Below, piece after piece: positions 14,150 to 24,392 of a stretch of DNA of 26,799 nucleotides. The DNA comes from Verrucomicrobiales bacterium (GTDB lineage Bacteria; Verrucomicrobiota; Verrucomicrobiia; Verrucomicrobiales; SLCJ01). Location of the stretch: NCBI GenBank assembly GCA_007125835.1, contig SLCJ01000176.1, positions 1-26,799 of the forward strand. The letters are read 5' to 3'. The notes under the pieces were generated by a model that searched no databases, was not told where the DNA came from, and worked only from the letters and a program-made list of their open reading frames with translations. Numbering within the stretch: position 1 is the stretch's first letter; each line of letters begins with the position of its first letter. The position numbers and the translations under genes are program-made.

Positions 14150-15421
14150 ATGTTGGATATTCGAATGGTGCGGGAGAATCCCGATGTTGTGAGGAGTCGC
14201 CTTCGCATGCGCGGTGGGGATGTGTGGAGGTTGGTGGATGAGGTGGTGGAGTGTGATGTAGCGCGGAGGTCGGCGGAGACTCGTAGGCAGGAGCTTCAAG
14301 CGCAGCGGAATGCGTTGAGCAAGGAGATTGGCAGGTTGCGTGGGGCGGGGGAGGATGCGGCGGGTAAGATGGCCGAGGTGAAGGAGATCGGGGTGCGGCT
14401 TGATGAGGTGGGGCGGGAGGCGGATTTGGCGGATGAGAGGCAGCGCGAGCTGTTGCTCTCGCTGCCCAATTTACCGCACGAGGGGTGTCCGGAGGGCGCG
14501 GATGAGACGGCGAATCCTGTGGTCAGGGAGTGGGGGCAGAGGCCTGAGTTTGGTTTCGATCCGAGGGATCACGCGGAGCTGGGTGTGGAGAAGGGGTGGT
14601 TGGATTTTGACGCGGGGGCGAGGATCAGTGGCAGTGGATTTGTGGTGTATCGGGGGGCGGGGGCGCGGTTGGAGCGTGCCTTGATCCAGTTTTTGCTGGA
14701 TTTTCATACGGAGGAGCATGGCTATACGGAGGTGAATGTGCCGCATTTGGTGAACCGGGCGAGCATGACGGGCACGGGGCAGCTGCCGAAGTTCGAGGAT
14801 GATCTGTATGGCACGGAGGGGCAGCAGTTGTTTTTGATACCGACGGCGGAGGTGCCGGTGACGAATCTCGAGCGCGACCGCATTCTGGCGATGGGCGAGA
14901 TGCCGGTTCGCTATTGTGCGTATACGCCCTGTTTTCGTCGGGAGGCTGGGTCGGCGGGTCGCGAGACGCGGGGGTTAATCCGTATGCATCAGTTCGACAA
15001 GGTTGAATTGGTCTGGGTGGTGCGGCCGGAGGAGTCGATGGCGGTTCTGGAGGAGCTTACGGGGCATGCCGAGGTTGTGTTGCAGCGTTTGGGGCTTCAT
15101 TACCGGGTGATTGAGCTTTGCACGGGGGATCTGGGTTTCAGTGCCTGCAAAACGTATGACATCGAGGTGTGGGCCCCCGGGCAGGGGCGTTATCTTGAGG
15201 TTTCTAGTTGTTCGAATTTCGGTGATTATCAGGCTCGCCGCATGAATCTTCGCTACAGAAACGAGGCTGGGAAGAATGTGCACTGCCATACGTTGAATGG
15301 TTCGGGTACTGCATTGGCGCGGCTTGTGGTGGCGTTGATGGAGAGTTGTCAGCTGGAGGACGGAAGCTTGCGACTTCCGGAAGCTCTGGTTCCCTATTTC
15401 GGCAGAGAGTTGATGGTGTGA
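14150..15421 (+). CDS. serS: Serine--tRNA ligase
   Basis: SerRS charges tRNA-Ser with serine (and tRNA-Sec where present). From the ATG at 14150 the protein has 423 residues, the normal bacterial length, and begins with the canonical MLDIRMVRENPDVVRSRL. Residues about 30-110 form the long antiparallel coiled-coil arm (RRQELQAQRNALSKEIGRL). Class II motifs follow: motif 2 around 262-283 (CFRREAGSAGRETRGLIRMH, then QFDKVEL), the TGDLGFSACKTYDIEVWAPG block, and motif 3 near 380-400 (NGSGTALARLVVALMES). All key residues look intact. The codons are very G-rich at third positions, in line with the skew of this part of the window. An in-frame extension of up to 42 residues upstream is possible. The ExoD-family gene begins 121 bases after the stop. 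Confidence 0.96.
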   Translation: MLDIRMVRENPDVVRSRLRMRGGDVWRLVDEVVECDVARRSAETRRQELQAQRNALSKEIGRLRGAGEDAAGKMAEVKEIGVRLDEVGREADLADERQRELLLSLPNLPHEGCPEGADETANPVVREWGQRPEFGFDPRDHAELGVEKGWLDFDAGARISGSGFVVYRGAGARLERALIQFLLDFHTEEHGYTEVNVPHLVNRASMTGTGQLPKFEDDLYGTEGQQLFLIPTAEVPVTNLERDRILAMGEMPVRYCAYTPCFRREAGSAGRETRGLIRMHQFDKVELVWVVRPEESMAVLEELTGHAEVVLQRLGLHYRVIELCTGDLGFSACKTYDIEVWAPGQGRYLEVSSCSNFGDYQARRMNLRYRNEAGKNVHCHTLNGSGTALARLVVALMESCQLEDGSLRLPEALVPYFGRELMV

Positions 15422-15542
15422 TGGTGATGGGGTTAAGGGGCGAAGCGGTTGAACTTGACCGAGGGGACTGCGGTTTGAGAGAGGGTGAGAATGTGATTGA
15501 AGGGGGGAAAGCAGCAGCCTACCGTGCATGCACAAGGCTGTT

Positions 15543-16241
15543 ATGGAACCGTTTGATCAGAATTCGAGCAGCGCGAGTGTTGGTGACGAACCGCTGGACG
15601 GGGGGCATGTTCTTCCCCCATGGAGGGTAGAGGGAGCGGCGGCGGAGTTGCGGGTTGTGCTGGAGCGGGTTTCGAGAAGACCTGTGACGTGGGGTGAGTT
15701 GGTTGAGGGGATGGGAGACCGTGCGGAATTGTTGGTGATCATCCTGTTCAACCTGCCTTTTGTGATTGGTCTTGCGTTGCCGGGGATGTCGGTTCCTTTG
15801 GGTTTTTTGATTGCCTTGACGGGTTTGAATCTGTCACTGGGGCGGCGGCTGTGGCTTCCGGTACGTGTATTGCGGGCCCGTGTCTCCCCGCGGACGGCGG
15901 GCCGGGCGTTGAGGGGGGCGGAGCGGTGTCTGCGTTGGTTTGAGAAATTTTTGCGCGCGCGGTGGTTTGGCGTGGTGGGTGGTCACCGGCGGCGTTGGGT
16001 GCATGGCCTGCCGCTTGCGGTGCTGGGTTTGTTTCTTGCGTTGCCCTTGCCGGTGCCGTTCACGAATTTCATTCCGGCTGTGGGGGTGCTGTTGCTGGCA
16101 CTGGGTTTGCTGGAGAGGGATGGGCGGACGCTGGTTCTGGGGCACCTGGCCTTTTGGGTGAACGTGGGGGTGTTCGGGTCGATTGGGTGGGGATTGATCT
16201 CTTCGGCGGGTTGGGTTGAGGGTATGGTGCGCGGAGGTTGA
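15543..16241 (+). CDS. ExoD-family membrane protein
   Basis: The product (232 residues) matches the ExoD family, named from Sinorhizobium ExoD, which affects exopolysaccharide production and alkali tolerance; the biochemical function is unknown. The pattern fits: a cytoplasmic N-terminus with RPVTWGELVEGMGDRAELLVIILFNLP, a first helical hairpin through GMSVPLGFLIALTGLNLSLG, a basic loop, then HGLPLAVLGLFLALPLPVPF, the conserved FTNFIPAVGVLLLALGLLERDG and a last helix (LAFWVNVGVFGSIGWGLI). ATG 15543 is preferred because AAGG lies about six bases upstream; an in-frame ATG at 15528 is possible. It lies between serS and efp on the same strand, with 61 bases before efp, so it may be co-transcribed with them. 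Confidence 0.85.
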   Translation: MEPFDQNSSSASVGDEPLDGGHVLPPWRVEGAAAELRVVLERVSRRPVTWGELVEGMGDRAELLVIILFNLPFVIGLALPGMSVPLGFLIALTGLNLSLGRRLWLPVRVLRARVSPRTAGRALRGAERCLRWFEKFLRARWFGVVGGHRRRWVHGLPLAVLGLFLALPLPVPFTNFIPAVGVLLLALGLLERDGRTLVLGHLAFWVNVGVFGSIGWGLISSAGWVEGMVRGG

Positions 16242-16302
16242 GGAGGGGGTTTGGGCTCTCGGGCTTTGACTTCCCGCGCGATGGGTTTACCGTTGCCGCC
16301 CT

Positions 16303-16860
16303 ATGGCAAGTATAACCACCGTACGCAAAGGCCAGGCTCTTCGTCTCAATGGCGAGGTGCACATCATTCTGGAGTTCAACCACAGGACTCCTCCGAACAA
16401 CCGGGCGTTCATCCAGATGAAGACCCGCAACCTTTCCAATGGCAAGGTGGCGGAGCACCGGTTCACGCCGAATGACTCGGTGGACGTGGTGAACACCAGT
16501 CGTGATCCGCATGAATACAGCTACAGTGATCCTTCGGGTTATCACTTCCTGCATCCCGAGACCTTTGAGGACGTGTTGGTGGAAGAGGCCTTGGTTGAGC
16601 CGATCAAGGATTACCTGATCGAGGGAAACAGCTACGAGCTGTTGTTTACTGACGGTGCGGTGGCGTCGGTGGAATTGCCTGCCTCGATGGAGATGAAGGT
16701 GGCCGAGGCACCTGAGGGAGTTAAGGGCGACAGCGCCAATAACGTCTACAAGGCCGCGACCATGGAGACCGGGCTTGTGGTTCAGGTGCCTCTCTTCATC
16801 AAGCCTGGTGAGAGCATCAAGGTGAAAACCGAGGATGGTTCGTATCAGGGGCGTGCCTGA
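16303..16860 (+). CDS. efp: Elongation factor P with an extended, lysine-free tip loop
   Basis: EF-P binds the ribosome between P and E sites and relieves stalling at polyproline. The 185-residue protein has the three-domain EF-P layout: the KOW-like domain I (residues 1-65), the central OB domain (DYLIEGNSYELLFTDGAVAS) and the C-terminal OB domain with GDSANNVYKAATMETGLVVQ and PLFIKPGESIKVKTEDGSY. The tip loop of domain I, which in E. coli EF-P is PGKG with modified Lys34, reads HRTPPNNRAF (residues 27-36). It is two residues longer and has no Lys at the tip; Arg34 aligns with the residue just before the conserved AF. Loop length recalls the EfpL/YeiP subfamily, but the rest (MKTRNL, C-terminus) is EF-P-like. 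No modification enzyme gene (epmA/B, earP, ymfI) is in the window. Start ATG 16303; no Shine-Dalgarno visible. Confidence 0.95.
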   Translation: MASITTVRKGQALRLNGEVHIILEFNHRTPPNNRAFIQMKTRNLSNGKVAEHRFTPNDSVDVVNTSRDPHEYSYSDPSGYHFLHPETFEDVLVEEALVEPIKDYLIEGNSYELLFTDGAVASVELPASMEMKVAEAPEGVKGDSANNVYKAATMETGLVVQVPLFIKPGESIKVKTEDGSYQGRA

Positions 16861-16870
16861 GGTGGCCTCG

Positions 16871-16961
16871 CCGCCCCCCCACATTTTGGTCTCCTGATTT
16901 TCCTTTTCCCCCTAACTCCCCCCCTTCACTTTTACTCCCACCCCTCGATTTGCCCCCTGAC
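16871..16961 (+). other. Polypyrimidine tract upstream of aconitase
   Basis: By my count 74 of these 91 bases are C or T, with runs of seven to nine C, in a region where the plus strand is otherwise strongly G-rich. It covers almost the whole gap between efp and the aconitase ATG. No ribosome binding site can lie in it, so aconitase translation must start without a Shine-Dalgarno. Such a tract could form unusual DNA or act on the mRNA leader; this is untested. Confidence 0.7.
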
Positions 16962-19835
<2,874 letters not shown>

Positions 19836-20107
19836 AGGTTCTTCATCTGCTGCCCCCGTGGGAATGCCGGAATCGCTTGGTTCTTTCGGATCCGCTTGTT
19901 TTCGCAGCCCCTGCGGGGGCGTGGTTGATTTTCTTGCGCAGTCCCGGTGGCTTGCGCCACTGGCACCTTTCCGGGATCTCTTCGGGATCAGGGTGCCGAT
20001 GCGCGCAATCAGCTGCAACCTCTGATTCCGTGAGCCAGATACTGTGGTGAAATTCTTCCGGCGTTTCCCGGTGTTGGGCGATTGCGCCTTGACGAGAGGG
20101 GCAGGGG
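19836..20107 (+). other. Intergenic region after aconitase
   Basis: These 272 bases contain two hairpin-capable segments: GCCCC-TGCG-GGGGC near 19907-19920 and GTGGC-TTGC-GCCAC at 19947-19960. Neither is followed by an uninterrupted T run, though GATTTTC lies a few bases after the first. They may terminate the acnA transcript. No gene is seen. Confidence 0.4.
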
Positions 20108-21373
20108 ATGGGTTGCTGGGGGATGGAAATTGATTTGCGAAGATTGCAGGGGGACCTGCGTGATTTGGGGCGGATTGGCCTGAGGGAGGCGGATGGCGGG
20201 GTGTATCGAATGGCGTTTACCGATGCGGACACCGAGGCCAAGCGTTGGCTTTCCGCGAGGATGGAGGCTGCTGGTCTGGAGGTGCGGATGGATGGAGCTG
20301 GCAACGTGATTGGGTGTCGGCCGGGCAAGAACCGCGAGACACCTGTGCTGGTGATTGGCTCGCATATTGATACGGTGCCTTGTGCGGGGGCGTTGGATGG
20401 CGCGTTGGGTGTGCTGACGGGCCTTGAAGTGCTGCGGGCGATGGCGGATGATGGGGTTGAGCTGGATCGTGGGGTGGAATTGATAGCGTTCTCGGACGAG
20501 GAGGGGCGGTTTGGGGGCATGTTCGGTTCGCAGGCATTTGCTGGGATGGTGACACCCGAGACCTTGAACACGGCTGTGGATCCCGCAGGGGTGATGCTTT
20601 CCGAGGCGATGCGGGCGCAGGGGCTTGACCCGTGGCGGGCGCTGGAGGCGCGGCGGGATCCGGGATCGGTGGCGGCTTATCTTGAGTTGCATATCGAGCA
20701 GGGCCCGGTTTTGGATGCGGCGGGCGAGTCTGTGGGCTTGGTGGAGGCGATTACCGGGTTGTTCAAGTGGACGGTCACGTTGCGCGGCGAGCCGAACCAT
20801 GCCGGAACGACGCCGATGGACATGCGTCGCGATGCGTTCATGGGGGTGGCGGATTTCGTGCATGAGATTCCGCGCCTTTTGGACGAGAACGGTTCGGATC
20901 TTTCACGGGCGACGGTGGGGCGTGTGGATTTGCTGCCGGGTGCGGCGAACACGGTGCCGGGCACTGCCGCTTTTACTCTGGATGCGAGGGACACGGACGA
21001 GGGTGTGCTTCGCGAGCTGGAAATGGCGATGCGCAAGGCACTCTCGGCGATTGCGCGGCGGCGGCGCTTGATGTTTGAGTTTGAGGAGAGTAGCTGGATT
21101 GCGCCGGTGGCTTGCGACAGGGGGATCCTGGGTTTGCTGGAAGAGGGAGTGGGGGAGCTGGGCCTTTCGCATCGGCGGATGCCATCTGGTGCGGCCCATG
21201 ATGCGCAGATCATGGCTTCGGTGGCTCCTGTGGCGATGATTTTCGTGGCGTCGAGGGAGGGGCGTTCGCATTCGCCGGCGGAGTGGAGCTCGTGGGATGA
21301 CATCGCGGCGGGAGCGCGCTTGATGCGCCATGCGGTGGAGGGAATGGAGGGTGTGCTTGCGGGGCGCGGGTGA
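20108..21373 (+). CDS. M20-family Zn amidohydrolase (allantoate amidohydrolase / N-carbamoyl-L-amino-acid hydrolase type)
   Basis: Enzymes of this family remove carbamoyl or amide groups from ureido compounds (allantoate, N-carbamoyl amino acids, beta-ureidopropionate) using two metal ions. The 421-residue product has the usual length and metal-site pattern: His86 in GSHIDTVPCAG, Asp97 in GALDGALGV, Glu131-Glu132 in AFSDEEGRFGG, His195 in LELHIEQGPVLD and His364 in SGAAHDAQIMA. The dimerisation domain has GEPNHAGTTPMDMRRDAFMG. The DEEGxRF and HIEQGP motifs separate it from ArgE/DapE-type M20 peptidases. Substrate cannot be told from sequence. ATG 20108 has a G-rich purine stretch (GAGAGGGGCAGGGG) upstream; ATG 20123 is an alternative. 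It is followed 82 bases later by an isochorismatase-fold hydrolase on the same strand, which suggests consecutive steps in ureide or pyrimidine breakdown. Confidence 0.9.
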   Translation: MGCWGMEIDLRRLQGDLRDLGRIGLREADGGVYRMAFTDADTEAKRWLSARMEAAGLEVRMDGAGNVIGCRPGKNRETPVLVIGSHIDTVPCAGALDGALGVLTGLEVLRAMADDGVELDRGVELIAFSDEEGRFGGMFGSQAFAGMVTPETLNTAVDPAGVMLSEAMRAQGLDPWRALEARRDPGSVAAYLELHIEQGPVLDAAGESVGLVEAITGLFKWTVTLRGEPNHAGTTPMDMRRDAFMGVADFVHEIPRLLDENGSDLSRATVGRVDLLPGAANTVPGTAAFTLDARDTDEGVLRELEMAMRKALSAIARRRRLMFEFEESSWIAPVACDRGILGLLEEGVGELGLSHRRMPSGAAHDAQIMASVAPVAMIFVASREGRSHSPAEWSSWDDIAAGARLMRHAVEGMEGVLAGRG

Positions 21374-21455
21374 TTTGCTACAGTGCCGCAGGCTACTGGT
21401 CCTGCATCGAAGGTTTTTCGCAGGGTATGGTGGAATGAAATGAGGATTTCAAGGA

Positions 21456-22202
21456 ATGAAGAGCAAACCGGAAATTAAGGTGGACGAAGTGGAGGAGGCT
21501 GTCGCGGCTGACCCCCTGCGCAAGGAGTATCACAAGGCCTTTGTGGTGAATCCGCGGCGCAAGGCGGATTTGCGGGAGCATAACGCGGCGCTCCTTTGCA
21601 TTGATGTTCAGTATCTCGACGCGGCGGAAGGCTATGGGGTGTTTGCTCAGGGGGGAGGGCCGGATGAGGAGAAGCGAAGGTATTATTTCGACCGACTGGC
21701 GAGTGATGTGCTGCCGAACATGGGGGCATTGCAGGAGTGTTTCCGGCGGCATTCGCTGGAGGTGATCCATTGCCGGATTTGCGCGCTGACCAGAGACGGC
21801 CGCGACCGTTCGGCAGGGCACAAGCGGTTGAATCTGCTGGCGGCTCCGGGGTCGAAGGAAGCGGATTTCCTGCCGGAGGTGGCTCCGATCGGCGACGAGA
21901 TTGTGATCAACAAGACGGCCAGCGGTGTGTTTTCGAGCACGAATCTGCACTATGTGCTTAACAACATGGGTATCGGTTCGCTTTATTTGGCCGGGGTGTA
22001 TACCAACGAATGCGTGGAGACGACAGCGAGGAATGCGTGCGACCTGGGTTATTTCGTGACGGTGATCGACGATGGATGTGCCACGGTCACGCCGGAGCTT
22101 CACCAGGCATCGCTGGCAAATCTGCGGGACCGCTATGCGCGAATTCTGACGACAGCCGAGGCGATTGCCGAGGTCGACCGTTTTGTTGAGGCTAACATGT
22201 GA
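21456..22202 (+). CDS. Isochorismatase-like cysteine hydrolase
   Basis: The fold covers amidases such as N-carbamoylsarcosine amidase, nicotinamidase and ureidoacrylate hydrolase RutB. The 248-residue product has the catalytic triad: Asp50 (LLCIDVQYLD), Lys153 (IVINKTASGVFSSTNL) and Cys186 (GVYTNECVETTARNACDLGY), plus the usual cis-peptide region before the Cys. About 40 charged N-terminal residues precede the core. ATG 21456 has GAGGA and AAGGA-like purines just upstream. Together with the preceding amidohydrolase it looks like a two-step carbamate/urea-releasing module; this is inference from neighbourhood. Its 3' end overlaps the 3' end of the convergent type III PKS gene by 11 bases, leaving no room for a terminator between them. 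Confidence 0.9.
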   Translation: MKSKPEIKVDEVEEAVAADPLRKEYHKAFVVNPRRKADLREHNAALLCIDVQYLDAAEGYGVFAQGGGPDEEKRRYYFDRLASDVLPNMGALQECFRRHSLEVIHCRICALTRDGRDRSAGHKRLNLLAAPGSKEADFLPEVAPIGDEIVINKTASGVFSSTNLHYVLNNMGIGSLYLAGVYTNECVETTARNACDLGYFVTVIDDGCATVTPELHQASLANLRDRYARILTTAEAIAEVDRFVEANM

Positions 22203-23217
22203 GAGTGCACGAGTGAGCGGCGAATCCGGCGCCGAAGGAGGTGAGCCAGAGAGAGGAGGCGGGCTCGGGTGCTGCGAGGTGGTGTTCGAGGGCGACGAGC
22301 ACGGAAGGGCTGCTGAGGTTGCCGTATCGGTCGAGCACAAGCCGTGATTCGGCGAGGCGCGGCCTTTCAACGGCGGCCTCGACAGCTTCGATCACCTCGC
22401 GCCCGCCGCCGTGGGAGAGGATGGTGGTTGCGGGGGTGGTCTTCGAGTCGCGGAGCAGGGAGTGAACGGCTTGTGCGGCGAGCCGGGGGACTTCGCGGTG
22501 GAGGCGGTTGCGGAGGAAGCCGCGTGCGTTTTCGAAGCGGAGTTTGTCCCGGTGCTGCGGCCAGTGGAGCGTACGGAAGCCATGGGCGCGCCATGAGCCG
22601 GGACTGGCGGAGCCGGACCACAAGGAGGCGCTCGCGCCATCGCCAAAGAGGCTGAGGCTGACGAGTACGCCGGGGTCATCGTCCATATAGAAGGCGGCGG
22701 AGCAGATTTCGGCGGAGACGACGGCTAGGGTGGATTCGGGGTGAGCGGCGAGCCAAGCGGCGGCGGAGCGGAGAGTGGGGATGGCGGCTCCGCAGCCGAG
22801 GCCGACGATGTCTTGGAGGAAGACGTCCGGGCGGAAGCCGAGTTTTTCGGCCACGTGGCTGCTCAGTCCCGGGCAGAGATAGCCGGTGCAAGTGCAGAGA
22901 AAGAGGGCGTCGATCTGGTCGGGCGGGGTGGAGCTTTTTTCGAGGGCCTGCTGGAGGGCGTCTGCGGCGAGCGAGGTGCCTTGCTCCTCGAAGCGTCGGT
23001 TGAGATCCTCGGGTCCGCAGCTCACGAGGGACTCGATGTCTGGGGAGCAGAAGTGGCGTGTGGAGATGCCGTTCTGGCCGAGGAGGAGGCGTTCGAGGAG
23101 TTTGCGGGATGCGGGGCGCAGCGCATCGAAGGCTTTGGTGCGGGAGAGGATGTCGAAGCTCTCGCTTTGGAGAAAGCGGTGGGGGGGAAAAGCGCTGGCG
23201 ATGGATTTGAGAAACAT
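22192..23217 (-). CDS. Type III polyketide synthase (chalcone/stilbene synthase family)
   Basis: Type III PKSs are homodimeric enzymes that extend an acyl-CoA starter with malonyl-CoA and cyclise the chain to resorcinols, pyrones or phloroglucinols. The 341-residue product has the Cys-His-Asn triad: Cys142 in DIVGLGCGAAIPTLRSA, His269 in ILSHGGGREV and Asn300 in RYGNLSSPSVL. It also has CTCTGYLCPGLSSHV (108-122), a helix-rich N-terminus and the C-terminal SFGAGFAAH. Start is the ATG at 23217, without a visible Shine-Dalgarno. It is the last gene of a minus-strand set after an FAD oxidoreductase (98 bases) and a methyltransferase. That composition resembles the srsABC phenolic-lipid operon, so an alkylresorcinol-, alkylpyrone- or quinone-type product is likely. 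Starter and product cannot be read from the sequence. Confidence 0.93.
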   Translation of the reverse strand: MFLKSIASAFPPHRFLQSESFDILSRTKAFDALRPASRKLLERLLLGQNGISTRHFCSPDIESLVSCGPEDLNRRFEEQGTSLAADALQQALEKSSTPPDQIDALFLCTCTGYLCPGLSSHVAEKLGFRPDVFLQDIVGLGCGAAIPTLRSAAAWLAAHPESTLAVVSAEICSAAFYMDDDPGVLVSLSLFGDGASASLWSGSASPGSWRAHGFRTLHWPQHRDKLRFENARGFLRNRLHREVPRLAAQAVHSLLRDSKTTPATTILSHGGGREVIEAVEAAVERPRLAESRLVLDRYGNLSSPSVLVALEHHLAAPEPASSLWLTSFGAGFAAHSCTLTC

Positions 23218-23315
23218 GGGGGGGAAGGTTGAGGCTAATGCCTATGTTGTGAGATGCTTGTCGACGAGGGGAGCGGAGGTCGTTGGGTGAGGTCGCTGGA
23301 AAATTTTCGTTTCAG

Positions 23316-24392
23316 TCAGTTTCTGAGGGCCTTGAAGAGGATTGCGGTGGGAAGGAGGCGCAGGGTGGCGAGTAGGGAGAGCGGGGCGCGGAGCGTGGGG
23401 TGGAGAAGCAGTGGGTGGAGGAGTGAGGCGGCTCGCATGCGGGAGGAGAAGCGGGAGGCGAGGGCCGACTCGGTATCGTGGATCACGCGCTTCCAGGTGA
23501 GGTAGCTCCGGGAGTGTTTTCGGATGGTTTCGAGGGCGGTGGCGGCGCTTTCGAAGGCCATGGACATGCCGTTGCCGGTGAAGGGTGGGATCATCATGCG
23601 GGCGTCGCCGAGGCGCAGCGTATTGTGGTGCGAGGGGGGCACGGCCCCCATTTCGAACCCGGCGATGGCTGTGAAGGAGGATTCGTCCCTGGGGTGGGCG
23701 CGGAGGCGTTCGGCGAGGGTTTGCAGTCCGCAAGCTTCGAGGTATCGGGGCAGGGTATCGGGGCCACCGCCCCCGAGGCCGGGGCGATGGAGGAAAAGTC
23801 CGCAGGCGTTGACGCGTTCGTCTTCAATCCGCGACAGGCCGATGTAGCCGCCGTTGCCTGCGTGCATTTCGAGATCGGAGTCGAGGTCGAGCTGTTTGAA
23901 GTGGATTTTGAGCCCGACCCATTTGCGACCTCGTGTGCGTGCGCGCCCGGAGGTGTCAATGAATCCTTCGCCGCTTTCGGGTGGCGAAGGTGCCCTGGAG
24001 CGGGTGTGGAGAGTGGCGCCGAGACCTTCGAGTCTACGGGCGAGGGCGAGGTCGAGGGCGAAGCGGGAGAGACCTCGTGCGGGAGTGGGCAGTTCGCTAG
24101 CTATGAGGCATCGGCGTGGCGAGTGCCATGAAAACGAGTTGAGCGGAGTGCCTTGGTCGAGCAGGTCGCGGATGCCGAGCGCATCCAAGGTTGCATCCGA
24201 CACGCCGCAAATAAATTCACCGCAGACACGGTGCCGGGGATAGGCGCCGGACTCAAAGACTTCCACGGGGATGTCGGCGCGGCGGAGGGCGATGCCGAGC
24301 GCCAGCCCGCAAAGTCCTCCCCCTGCGATGGTGATTGCCTTCCCGCCGCCAGCGCCGCCATTTTGGGATTCAGGCATGGGGAGGCGCGTCAT
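23316..24392 (-). CDS. FAD-dependent oxidoreductase (geranylgeranyl-reductase/aromatic hydroxylase-like)
   Basis: This 358-residue flavoprotein has a Rossmann FAD site near the N-terminus (TIAGGGLCGLALGIALRRAD, Gly24-26 and Gly29), ending in the acidic VEVFE strand. RHRVCGEF (54-60) is typical of this family, and the second FAD motif is RLGDARMMIPPFTGNGMSMA in the C-terminal third. The end is hydrophobic (LLHPLLLHPTLRAPLSLLAT), which may attach it to the membrane. Related enzymes beside type III PKSs hydroxylate the alkylresorcinol ring (SrsC type), which I infer here. Start is ATG 24392, overlapping the methyltransferase stop by 23 bases; ATG 24377 (overlap 8) is also possible. Either overlap implies translational coupling. 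The type III PKS follows 98 bases downstream. Confidence 0.9.
   Translation of the reverse strand: MTRLPMPESQNGGAGGGKAITIAGGGLCGLALGIALRRADIPVEVFESGAYPRHRVCGEFICGVSDATLDALGIRDLLDQGTPLNSFSWHSPRRCLIASELPTPARGLSRFALDLALARRLEGLGATLHTRSRAPSPPESGEGFIDTSGRARTRGRKWVGLKIHFKQLDLDSDLEMHAGNGGYIGLSRIEDERVNACGLFLHRPGLGGGGPDTLPRYLEACGLQTLAERLRAHPRDESSFTAIAGFEMGAVPPSHHNTLRLGDARMMIPPFTGNGMSMAFESAATALETIRKHSRSYLTWKRVIHDTESALASRFSSRMRAASLLHPLLLHPTLRAPLSLLATLRLLPTAILFKALRN

Noticed and set aside
14150..15421. A T-box or other riboswitch in the serS leader.
   Set aside because: I found no T-box sequence or specifier/antiterminator pairing, and this is not the lineage where serS T-boxes are usual.
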